Shown: positions 34,901 through 48,100 of the stretch, one piece after another
Numbering within the stretch: the stretch's first letter is position 1
Layout of the letters: each line of letters begins with the position of its first letter
Assembly (NCBI RefSeq): GCF_033807575.1
Contig: NC_084729.1
Location: forward strand, 9,176,001 to 9,240,000
DNA length: 64,000 bases
Direction: 5' to 3'
Source: Cydia pomonella
Taxonomy: Eukaryota > Arthropoda > Insecta > Lepidoptera > Tortricidae
Position numbers and translations under genes: made by a program
Notes under the pieces: model-generated
What the model was told of the DNA's origin: nothing
What the model saw: only the letters and a program-made list of their open reading frames with translations
Database searches by the model: none

Positions 34901-37900
34901 ATCCTGGTCGAGAATTCCCGTGTCTCGAGAAATAAAGAAATCGGAAATCCTAGCCAGGATTCAAACCAAGACCTCTTTCGTAGGTAAATCACTATTAGGT
35001 AGGGTAAGTGCTGATTTGTGCGCGCTTAGAATCGGACGCGCATAAAATATGCAGCAGCATATTATCGAATAATTTATATTTATTCGCGATCGGCGCGACT
35101 TAGGTCGCTGCCCCGTATTTTTCGCAATGGGTTCGAAACAACTCATATCGAATGAGTTACTGGCGTTCGTACAGAATGCCATAGACACCATGGATGAAGT
35201 CAGCATCAGGCAGATCTGCAAATCAAGTTTCAGTGAAGACGATATTTGCAGTGGCAAGGCGCTACTCTTCCAGACGCTCGGCAAAACTGACCAGATGCCA
35301 TCCCGTCGGAGGGATGGGGGTGTGAAGAGTCTCCAGGACATAATTAAAGTGTTGAAGGAGACCGATCCAGACGACGTGCCTGCCTTCGTTGCGAAGCGGT
35401 TGGACCGGTTACCGCCGGTTACCTTCGATCACGTCGACGTCACCAGGCTGCTGAAGGACATAACATTCCTGAAGACAAGTCTGACTGAGATGCAGTCCAA
35501 GTTAGAGGTGGCAAATAAAACCATTTGTGAACTTCGTGTCGAGGTGGCGACGCTTCGTGACACTGTTTCGGAATGTAGGTCACACGAGGCCACTGACTTG
35601 GGCTCGGGTAGTGATGCGCGTGCAATTATGTGCAATGCTGGGTCAGCAACGAGCGATATGACGCCTGTCCCCGCCGGCCCGCCCCCCGCACCCCGCACGC
35701 CGCGTCGTGTCTTGCCGTCAACTGCTCCAGTTGGTGTATCAGCGACTCCACATCGCGATTACGCTGCTGCTGCAAAACTGAGAAAAGCACCTTCAAGGGT
35801 GCCTGAACATGTTTCTCGTGATGAGAAGCCACCCCGCGCCGAGAAAGGATTCACACAGGCGTCGAAGGAGAGGAGGCCGCGCAAGGCGCCTCGCAAGAGC
35901 CAGTGTGGCACGGCAGAGCCGGATATTGCTTCTGGCCTGAGGGTTGCCATACCGAACACGGCGCTATATGTTTCGCGCCTGCATGTTTCCGCCACGGCAG
36001 AAGATGTGGTGGAATATGTCCGCAAGAAGATTCGTTACGAGCTGAAAGTATTCCAGCTGCGATCGCGGCATCACGTGCACTTCAGCTCGTTTGTGGTGCG
36101 CGTCCCGCGGCCGCTGCTGGAAACCATCGCGAGCGCAGACTTCTGGCCGAAAGGTGTGATATTTCGGCGGTTTCGTGGGAATCTGCCGAATCCCGCACCA
36201 GAACAGGCGGCGCAACCGAAAACTGCGTCGTCAAAATGATATTTATATTTTAAGATTTTTATTATTGTATGTATGTTAGTCTGTAAGGTATGTATATATG
36301 GGCCATAGTTGCCTGAAAATAAATGATATTTATTATTATTATAAGGTTCGTAGGGATAGATGTAATAACCCCAACGTGCATAATTTGCAGCAAATCTACG
36401 AGCCACCTCACACACATCCGGCTGCAGCACCCGTCCAACAACTGCTGCGAGCTGTGTGGCGAGTCCTTTATCGGCGAGTACGGGCTCGCCATGCATCGCA
36501 AGAAGGCGCACAGGGGCCAGGTACGTGACAGAAATGCCTGTTAATATCGATCCAAAACCGTTACATTACTTCGTTAATCTAAAACTGCTTAGTTAATTAA
36601 ATGCGAATTAAAAACATTCGTTCTTTTCCTTACCGGTAAGCAGAGGCAAAGAGAATTTGAAATATAGGTGTATTGTCAAGGAAAACTTTGTAGCGACGTA
36701 AATTTACTGCCATCTTTCGACACATGATTAAAACTTTTAGAACGCCATTTGTGTTTGATCCTTATTTTTCACTGATATGTGTTAAATTCTCAGATCATAG
36801 AAGGTACTAGGTGTCTGGCGGACGCGTGGCGCGTGTCGCCGCAACATGGCCGGATCGTGGCCATACCGTGTCGGCCGTCGACAGTCGCAATTTATCTGTC
36901 ATTGAAAAATTGACGTCGAAATAGGAGTGCATACAAAAACCATATGGATCATGGGGTTACATACCACTTGTGGGTACATTTATTTTCACGTATTAGTCAA
37001 TAAAACCACACATTTTAAGAAATAAATCCAGTGACATATGATTTTTCTGAGTCCATTTCGTCAAACAAACGCGTTGCAATTTGAATATGCATGCCAATTG
37101 ACGGTTTAGCATGAAAAACTATTTGTAGTGTGCTAAGCAACGGCGCAATGCATTACACCGCTAAAGATATTCACAACGGCATTATTGTTTCTTCTAAATA
37201 TCCTCATTGATAGATATAAAAAGTGACAAATTTTGGAAATCAAGTTGCAAAACCTAAATTTTATGAAAAAAAAAACTATAAGTTCAGTTTACGCGACTTT
37301 TGATTTTTATGTACAACATTTTTTTTTGTGAAAATGACCTAAACACATATCATTTTTTTCCTTCATTTGGCCTCAAAAATGAGTTATTAAACTCTTTCGG
37401 GCTCCTCGTGTTACACCTTGTATAAAGGCGACGTTTTAAAGATAATAGTACATTACTATAGAGGCCGGGAAACGTAGGGTTGCAGGCCAAGTAAATATAG
37501 ACGGCCCAGCTTAGCGAGGTCTGATAGGGATACGCGGCCGGCAACCCCGTTTCTCGCCGAGATTTGTATAGTGCTTTTCTCAAACTTGCAATGAAAAAAA
37601 AAAAAAAAATAGGATAATGATGATGATTGATGATGATGATTGTTATTATTACTTTCGGGTTATCAAAAGGGGAACGAAAATTTGATCATTTTAGGAGATA
37701 CAGCCCTATAAAGATTTCTGCATGACTGAAAAAAATAACTATATATAAAATAATGACATTTTTGTTCCCCTTTGAAATCCTGTAGTAATATTTAACAATC
37801 ACAAAAGAGAAAAAAAACACAAATAATACAAAAAAGAAAAAAAAACAATGGCAGAATTTTGCTTATAGGGTTTTTATGGTTGAATGCCAAGACGTGCCAT

Positions 37901-40900
37901 AATTTGACGCTTAAAAACAAAAGAACGTTGTCTTACACGCCTAGGTGTGTAAGGCAGTATGAAATTCCTTTACATATCACCTTCACTCATCGCACCTGAT
38001 AGTATTTCCGGACCTAATTTGAAGTAAGTCATGTCAACATTTCATTACAAGTTTGAGAAAAATGTATGACCGTGTTGACAGAATAACGTGAAGTCGGAGT
38101 CGTTGTGCGTGCCCTGCGGCGTACAGTTCCGGAGTGTGGACGCGCTGAACAGGCACGTCAGCTCCGCGGGGGACCACTCCTGTAACACTAGCTTAAGGTA
38201 ACTGTTCCTATGATATTTATTTATTTAAACTTTTTTTTTTTTTTTTTTATACTACTTCGGTGGCAAACAAGCTACGGCCCGCCTGATGGTAAGGCAGGTA
38301 AGGCAGTCTCCGTAGCCTACGTACGCCTGCAACTCCAGAGGAGTTACATGCGCGTTGCCGACCCTAAACCCGCCCCCCTCTGAGCTCTGGCAACCTTACT
38401 CACCGGCAGGAACACAACACTATGAGTAGGGTCTAGTGTTATTTGCAGACCTCGGACAGGGTGAGCTGTTTTAAGAGTTTGCATAATATGAACATACCTA
38501 CGTAGTCATTCAATGGCAGATGTGATGTAATTGAATAACGAATTAAATTATTCTAATTAGATCTTTACATAACTAGCAAAACAAATTAATTGTATAGCAA
38601 GCCTCTTTAAATGATAAGCATATTATTTTATAAGCTGGTCTTCGTCTGCTTCTGTCAGTCAGAAATTAGAAGACGTCATAGCTAGAAACCCAGACTTAGA
38701 TCTGTTTAGGGACTATGCTGAAAAAATTTCGGAAGGAACAGATGTGGACGGTATTTTAATGTACAACTTCACTCCGCTCACTTCAGTGGAAGTAGAAAGG
38801 TCTTTTTCCATCTATAAGTGGATATTAAACTCAAGAAGAAGTGCGTTGAAAATTGAAAATCTAGAAAAAATTATAGTTCTTTATTACAATAACCAATAAC
38901 AAAGAAAAATTTGAATAAATAAATAATACTTACTCGTTTTGTACATAATGCACTGTCATTTTTGTTTAATTATTATTCATGAATTCTTTTTAATATTTCA
39001 TCTTGAGGCATATCTATATTAACATCTACACTTGGCATTAATGACGTAAAAATGGCTCACTCTGTCCGAGGTCTGGTTATTTGGCTGCGGTTTTCTGTAA
39101 GGTGGAGGTACTTCCCCAGTTGGGCTCTGCTCTAGATCTGGAATGACATCCACTGGCTGTGCCCTACCACACAAAGCGAGATGACATTCACAATGCCCAT
39201 ACCTCTCTTATGGACGTAGTTTAAGGACGTACCCGGGTCCGGGTATTTAAACTTTATTTTAGTATTGGTTAGTTTAGGAGCAAATAAATTGTGACAGAAG
39301 GACAGACAGACAGACTCACGTTATTCCGTAAAAATGCCAGTTGGCTATCGAAGCTATACCAACATTTATACATACAGTGCGTCCCTAGCCATTGGACAAA
39401 GCCGAAATGTACATATGCATTAGGGTATTTAGAACCAGTGTACAAAGTATGATAACGACCGGTGTAGCCGTTTCGAAGAAATTAACAAATTACCATTTTT
39501 TACTTCGGAGCAGCCTGTATGTGTTAGTAGCTCCTAAGGTAATATCCTCAAAGAATGGTATATGGAACCTTTTCGACCTTTTTGATTATCTTTTTTATTT
39601 ATGACACTAATAAGCTTCTGACTTTTGAAAAATGTCATCATTATCAAATATTTCGAACAAATTGTCAAAAACACTGCCAAAGATTAACACAGTATGTTTC
39701 TTTTTGTTGTCCATTATTGCAAATAACTTTTGTTCGACAATTTTATTTTTTTATCTTTTGTTCTAATTAAAAAAATATTAACGTCAGAGCATTCCTGAGA
39801 AGTAACCCTACGTGGGATTTCAGGGTTTGTCCAATGGCTAAGGTCATATTTAAAAAAAAGTAGTCTAGAATGGCATATATTACAACATAAAAACTCTTAT
39901 TTACAGTACATATGGGGCTACTTTATAGCACTAGTGCGAGAAGTAGCATATTACGTTACTGTGTCGAACATTTAAAGGGCCATATGTACTGTAAAACGTT
40001 GTACGATACATGTGCGAATAGGTAATTCGCAACTCGTGTCGATTTAAAACACTCCCTTCGGTCGTGTTTTAATTTATCGCCACTCGTTTCGAATTTCCTA
40101 TTTTTCGCACTTGTATCGTAATGTACTATTATTTGTTTTGTATTTCCAGACCGTGTCTCAGTTGTGGCGAAGGTTTTTCGTCGGACGAAACGTTGAAAGA
40201 ACATCTGAAGATACACGCGACCGACGACTACGTCAAATGTGAAGAGGTACGGCGGTTTAAGTACTCTAGAAAACCAACTCACCCAGTAATAAGTTTTTGG
40301 TACAAGCTTTTATCGCTGACTGTACTTTTCTTTCCACAGGCAACTAATACTAAACGAGCAAATTCTAAAAACCCCAAACACAATTAGGTTGCGTTGTTTT
40401 ATCACAGAGTTCCTATGGCCACCTCCTGTCTCCATCATCAGATCAGCTCGATGGTACCATAATATTGCATTGTCACCCGACTTACATATGTATGCAAATT
40501 TTCAGCTCATTCGGAAACCGGGGAGTGGATCAAATTTAACTTGCAAGATTACAAACAGACAACGGTCAGGTGAAAGTAAATAAAAGCTTGTACAAAGGGC
40601 CAACTGCGTGTTGAGCCACGCATATCGGATGATTCCGTACCTTCATACAATATGAAAAAAAGTGGCTGTGACAGAATCGGACAGACAGACGGACATGACG
40701 AATCTATAAGGGTTCCGTTTTTTGCCATTTGGCTACGGAACCCTAAAAACATACCAGCAAAAGGTACAACAAACAAAACGAAGTACGCCACGTTCGTGAC
40801 ATCTACGTCTTTTTAATAAAAATATAAGTTTTTTTTGGAAAAACCCATTGATGGTACAACCGATCATGTTAAAAACAATTTCCGTAAAAAGTATTTATTA

Positions 40901-42114
40901 AGCTATATTTTGAGATGAGGAACTCGTACCGCTTAATGGACTTCTGTTTCTAAATAAATGACTAAATATTTTTTCCTACCGCAGTGCAACAGAACATTCG
41001 CCCACGAAAAGTCCTACGCCATCCACTACCAACGGGTTCATCTGCGGGTCAAGTCCGCTTCCCGGCGAGACCACACCGACAGGGTCGTCTGCGAGATCTG
41101 CGGCAAGAAGTGCACGGTGGGTGGCACGTGAGATTTGTTGAGATTTGGCTCACGTGCACTATAGCACGCCCCTACCAGCGGCATCTGCGCGTCAAGTCCA
41201 CTTCCCGATGCGACCACACCGACAGGGTCGTCTTCGAGATCTGCGGGAAAAAGTGCACGGTAGGTGACACGTGAGATTTGTTGAGATTTGGCTCACGTGC
41301 ACTATAGCACGCCCCTACCAGCGGCATCTGCGCGTCAAGTCCACTTCCCGATGCGACCACACCGACAGGGTCGTCTTCGAGATCTGCGGGAAAAAGTGCA
41401 CGGTAGGTGACACGTGAGATTTGTTGAGATTTGGCTCACGTTTATAGTGGACGCCCCCTACCAGTGTCTATCTGCGCGTCAAGTCCACTTCCCTATGCGA
41501 CCACACCGACAGGGTCGTCTTCGAGATCTGCGGGAAAAGTGCACTGTAGATGACACGTGAGATTTGTTGAGATTTAGCTCACGTTTATATTAGTGGACGC
41601 CCCCTACCAGCGGCATCTGCGCGTCAAGTTAACTTCCCGACGAGACTATACCGACAGGGTCGTCTGCGAGATCTGCAGTAAGAAGTGCACGGTAGGTGAT
41701 ACGTGAGATTTGGCTCGTGTTTATAGTGGACGTCCCTCCCAGCGACATCTGCGCGTCAGGTCCACTTCCCGACCAGTTCACACCGATAGGGTCGTCTGCT
41801 AGATCTGTGGCAAGCAATGCACGGTAGGTGACACGTGAGATTTTTTGAGATTTGGCTCACATTTATAGTTTACCTCTTTCACCCTTCCGTTTTGGCCTTC
41901 TACTGAGGTGTACAATAAAGAGTATTCTATCTATCTATACACAGGTTAGAAAGTGGAAATTGTTGATATTGCTTCCATACGACTCATATGAAATACAAGA
42001 AAATTCAAGGCCTAGATCAACAATTGTCTAATTTCAATCGTAGATTACTCATTTGTCTATGTTTATCCTCTATTGTTTGGAATTAAGTTTGAAAGTGGCA
42101 ACTGTCAGGACAAC

Positions 42115-42149
<35 letters not shown>

Positions 42150-45100
42150 AATCTTTATTCAACCACAACTTACATGCTTTGTGACACAAACAAATAACAA
42201 GAGAAAAAGAAAATTGACAAGAGAAAGAAAAAGTAACATACAATTTGACACTAATATCAATAACAATGTATTACGTGTCTTATTTTTAGATTTGTAGAGA
42301 TATTAGTAGAGGGTCATGTGTTGTGGTAAGGAATAGGCGCTGACTCAGCATAAATGCTGAGACCACAGCGCTGATCTTCCGTCAGAACATTAAAACCTAC
42401 ACTAATAAAGGACCAGTGCAGTGCTAGTCAATGTACTTATATGTATAAATATATATGCATATTACATATATTTGTACTGTAAGTATGTAGGTACTGTAAA
42501 TATTTGCAAGAAAATATGACACGTAGTTATTATTCTTATTAATTTATAAGATGTGAGCGCAAGTGGATAGGTAACGGCAGGTAATGGTGTGGTCAGGTGG
42601 GGTTAAGTTTTAGGCACATCGTTTTTGGGTTTCTAATAGGTATTGGCGTAATTTAATTTTAAATTGAGGCTTACTTTTTATTAATATTCTGATTGGTGGA
42701 GGTATGTTGTTCCAACTACTGTTCTGTATTTTGGCAAACAAATATATTCTGATTTTAATAATTGTATTGTACATATTAGCTGTCCAATTCAAATTTGTAT
42801 TAGACTTTACTCATCAGTCATCTTACCATCAATGAATCTTTTCAACACCCTTGCTCATAACAGGTGTTATTACACATAGGCAATGCGGTAAGTAAACTAA
42901 GTAATGTCGACCTAGGGCTTTAATGTATTTTTTCATCACATTTGCTAGAAGATGCGGACCGTAAATCTTGAATTACTGCTGCTGCTAAATTAAATTAATT
43001 TACTTCCGAAATTAAAAAAGAAAGTAAATACATTTATTTATGACAAAACAAACACGGATGACAAAAACATGTTGACAATACAATGTCCTCATGATGTTTC
43101 ACACTGGGTATATATTTATATATGTATGTATATATGTTTATGTATCATATTATTTATGTACGTATAATTTTATATAGGTAATTTAGTGATTTTTTTTTTG
43201 TCATTTTACTCTGTATTCTGACCCTGCACCAATTAGGATCTTTCGGTTTGGCTCATGGTTGACTGGTAGAGAATGCCTTCTGGCATTAAGTCCGCCATTT
43301 GTACCAGGGATCGGAAACCGGTATTTTTTTGTATGGGAACGAAAACGGTATTTTTTCGTTCTTTGTTAATTATTTCATTCCTAATCGGGCAATCTAATAA
43401 TACGAAGTCGTTATCTAAAAACACAACTGAGTCCTACATTTTGAGTATAAAATAAACCGAAATATATGGTTATTTCGATGTTTTTGCAAAAAACCGGTTC
43501 CGATCCCTGATTTGTACTCTTCATGTATTGTGCAATAAAGTTTAAATAAATAAATAAATAAATGTATTAACATTTAGCGCAAAATGCCATAAAAGGGTCA
43601 CAACTCAGCATTTAGCTGGCAGCTGTTCTTCCGTTGTGTATGTTTATTCATCTTTTATCCTTACCAGTGTAATGAATAATATTGTGTGTCCCACGGGCGG
43701 TACAGGAATTACGATCTCGTTTTAATTAAGCCCTGGCCTTCGGGCTTCAATTCACTCTTTCATCAATTCTTCTATAAATAAATAAATATTATAGGACATT
43801 ATAACACAAATTGACTAAGTTCCACAGTAAGCTCAATAAAGCTTGTGTTGAGGGTACTTAGACAACGATATATATAATATATAAATATTTATAAATACTT
43901 AAATACATAGAAAACACCCATGACTCTGGAACAAATATCCATGCTCATCACACGAATAAATGCCCTTACCAGGATTTGAACCCGGGACCATCAGCTTCGT
44001 AGGCAGGGTCACTAGATAGATAGATAGATAGATAATCCGTTTATTTGTTTGCCACAATACACACAGGAAATACAATTAATAAAATGACAAAAAAAAACAG
44101 ATGATACAAAATTATACGAGAGAAATACACATTTATACAAAATAGAAGTAGAAAGGAAATGTTGTGTGCGTCGCAGCAAAACAAAAGGGTTCTGGCTCAG
44201 TATTACGCTTCACCCTATGGGAGAGGCACTGATATTCTGTCAGGACCAGATCACGTCAACCAAGATACAGTGTAGAATATGCAATATTCAAAGTTAGTAC
44301 TTACCTAAATACCTTGTTTATAAAACTAGTGACTTAATTATCATTGAAAGTGAGTACTTGCAAAGTTATGATATTGAAGTGTCAGTGTGATTAGCATGCT
44401 TAAGTAATACGTAGTGTCAAGTGTAATTATAAGAAAAAAATCATTTTATATACATTATGAATTACTAAAACCAAATAAAATAATAGTATTAGTGAAGACT
44501 AAATTCGGTAATCAGCAACCAGGTAACCATGAGGGACTCCCAAAGTTTGTTTCTCCAAAAGGTATTTTTTTAAATGAAATTTGAAAGATTGCTTGGTTTT
44601 CATATGACGAATAGGTGGAGGAATATTGTTCCAGCACCTGGTTGCGAGATACCGAAAACAGCCTGTGAAAGCAACGGTTTTATGGGGATGCGCTTCCAAA
44701 AGACAACGTCTGGTAGATCGAGTACCGTGTCGTTTATGGAAAGAGGAAATACGTATTTTGGAGTACAAATATCCGGGCCTTTCGTTATTCAACACGCCAA
44801 ATAGAAGATTCGCAAGATGTAGATGTCTACGAGAGGACATATTTAATATGGATGCTTTGTTTAAGTAAGGCGTAATATGTCTTCTCGGCGGGATTGAACA
44901 ACAAAAGCGGAAACAGGCATTTTGGACTCTTTGGATAAGACGGCCCGTTTTATCCAGCAGTCGTACTACCCACTAGGCCAAACCGGTCGTCGTTCTATAC
45001 CTCTTTTAATACACAATGTTCTAATTAAATTATCTTTTGACAGTCAAACGCCACGCTCGTGTACCACCAGCGGACACACACGGGAGAGAAACCCTACCAG

Positions 45101-48100
45101 TGCACCAAGTGCCCCAAGCGGTTCAGCGTCTGCCAACTATTGCAGGTTATAAACTATTATATAAACGGAATTCAAATATATGCGTAAATTAGCATTTCTT
45201 GTTATTCATTTTCATAGTACGATTATTTGAATTCAGAAATGTCGCCCTGCTGAAGGAATAAAGATCTGCAGGCGATTGATTCTGAAAGAGGCAAGCATCT
45301 GCGTTAGTCGATATTTTTATAAGTTTGACGAAATAGTACATTCTGCAACAAGGGGGGGTAAGTGAAATTTTGGATACGAGGGTGGTAATTCCCGACAGCG
45401 GCAGGAGTTACACAATGTTTTTCATCACACTTGGGAAGAAAAAACTAAATTTTAATCGAAATAATTCTTAAATACGGTGACATATCAAACATTCGTCCGC
45501 CATTTTGTAATTTCTTGACAGGTTAGCATCGAGGGCACAGACCTATCCGGCATTCAGCCACCATAGAAAATTATGTAAAAATATTTTAAACGGCTCAAAT
45601 AATCAAATTATTTAATTTTAAACATAAACAAAAATATTTAATTATAAACGTCAGTATTTTAAAAGTAAAACTCATTTATGCTATTTGGTTTGTATGAATT
45701 ATACATAATTTTATAAAAGGTATAACTCCCTAGGGAGTTATAATTTTTTTTTTACACAAATGATAACTCCCGCGGGAACAAAATAGGTCTTTGTCCTTCA
45801 GTACACCTGCATGAAATAAGAACTTTTCGAGCAAGTATGATGAAAAAATATTAATATAGATTAAGAAATCTACCTCAAGTTTTTACATTCCCCACCTCAG
45901 ATAGAACGTATCTCTTTACATTATTATCTAGTTCACTCTTTAAAACCTTACTATAAGGCATTTAAATTCACTTATATTCACTATACCAAAGATATATACA
46001 CCGTATAAGATAAAAAAAAAGTGCCTCGAAACAGCAAGAAAAATGTATGCTCGAATATATGGCAATATACCTTTGGCCTATACTTTAACGCATATCAACA
46101 AAGAGAATTTGAAATAGAGGTGGATTGTCAAAGAAAACTTTGTAGCCACAGTAAATTTACTGCCATCTTTCGACACATGATTAAAACTTTTAGTACGCCA
46201 TTTGACTTTGATCCTTATTCTTTCACTGTGTTAAATTTGTTCAATATCTAAAAGTGGCGCCATCTAATAGACCAAAGGTCAAAGGTATTACAACCTTTAC
46301 CCGATGCCCGGTAAGATGGCGCCACTTTTTGATATTTATTAAATTTAACACATATCATGAAAGAACATTGGTCAAGTAGCTATATGTCATTCTATGAGTT
46401 TTAGTCCCGTGTCGAAAGATGGCAATATAACGTTTACTTTGAAAATACGCCTTTATACTAAATTCTACTGGAGTATACCAAACACATATATGTATCTATT
46501 ATATCTACATCGTCGCCTAGTACTACAGTTGCCATCCGTCCGGGTTTCCCCGGATTTGTCTTAGTTTAGAGAGCGTCCGGGGGGGGGGGGGGGCTTCATT
46601 TGTAATCCGGGTTTAAAAATTTAAAGTTTCAGGCCGCCCGCGACACACGCACAACCTGTTTAAAAAAACCTGTTGATATGTCCGGGTTCTGGACTCTAAA
46701 ATCCGGGGTTTGTCCTGGTTTCCAAATTTTAGAGATGGCTACCCTACCTAGTACCCACAACACGAGCCTTATTAAGCTTACTAAGACTATGTCGATTTGT
46801 GTAATTTCCTATATATTTTTTTGTTTAATGAATATGTTTTACAGATCCACCTCCGGACACACACGGGGGAGCGGCCGTTCAAGTGCTCGCGCTGCCCGAA
46901 GGCCTTCAAGCACAAGGCGGCGCTCAACCGCCACGACCGGGTGTGTGTTGCACCCCTTATGTTCACTACATCCATAGTTATTCACACGCACATATTCATA
47001 CATACACTCACTACACTGTACTGCCTTCCTATCTTTTGTAATTAATAATAATAATAAAATAATAATAAACTCTCGACACCCCTGAGCCGCTCACACCGGT
47101 GTTGCTCCTGGTCGTCTTCACGACGGCATTTTCAGGGGCCCATCTAGTGGGCGGCGAGTCACCGCCTGCCTCGATAACTAGTGAAAACATTGTTATGGCA
47201 GGTGTCCGGACGTCTTTGCAATAACCCAGTCTCATTGTCCTCCCAAACTTCAATCCATAGACCGTTATACTGTTCACTTTACTACAATAGTCCCAATGCC
47301 TGTTGCGACCGGTTCATGGGTGTCTATTGTTGCGCCTGTGAACGGGTTCCAGCAGGCGTTCTACATGACATTAAAGCTCTCCAAGAGGCCTCTACGTGTT
47401 GGATCTATATCCCCACGCAAGCCTATCAAAAGACCGGGATTTATAGGCCCGTGAAATCCAAGGAGATACAAAAATAATAATAATAATAAATATTTTAGGA
47501 CATTATTACACAAATTGACTAAGTCCCACAGTAATTAAACACTTAACTTGACAAGTTAATACTCATTTATTCCGAAACCAAATTTACCTGTATAGGGAGC
47601 GTGCATGAACTGTAGGAGGCAGCACAGGAGCCGTCAGATTTTTGGCGCAAGGCGTAAATGTGATGTTTATTGTTCCGATGTAGCCCACAAGATGGCAGAA
47701 CCTACTATGCACAAGAAAACACGTGACGTGTAAATGTACATGTTTATGGTTCCGATTCAGGCCACAAGATGGCAGACCCTCCAACGCGCACGGTCCCTAT
47801 ACGAATAAGGGGCTGTATAAAAATCTTAATAGCGTGAAGTAGGCGATAAAACAGCGACATCTACTGTGAAATTGGGCAACTATAAAAACTAAACATCCTA
47901 CATTTAACACATGCGGGAATTGTCTTCTGGCAGTGCAGAAGGATGATTGGTAAGAGGTGGGGACTCAACCCGAAAATTACCCTCTGGCTCTATAAGACAA
48001 TAATCCGCCCCTTACTCTGCTACGGTGCTCTGGTTTGGTGGCCAAGAACAAACCTAGGCAACGTACGAGACAAACTACAAAGACTTCAAAGGCTCGCATG

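Larger units (their letters stand above)
38228..39235 (-). mobile_element. A-tailed retroposon interrupted by a hAT element
   Basis: Same family as 20858-21215. The two halves, 38228-38445 and 39076-39235, join cleanly once the hAT insertion and one copy of GTTATTTG are removed. Confidence 0.7.

Noticed and set aside
41172..41817. ORFs in the tandem array
   Set aside because: Frames through repeated exon fragments; the finger cysteines are lost and no acceptor is convincing.
41033..41868. CRISPR-like regular repeats
   Set aside because: Units are diverged exon copies with no unique spacers, in an animal genome.
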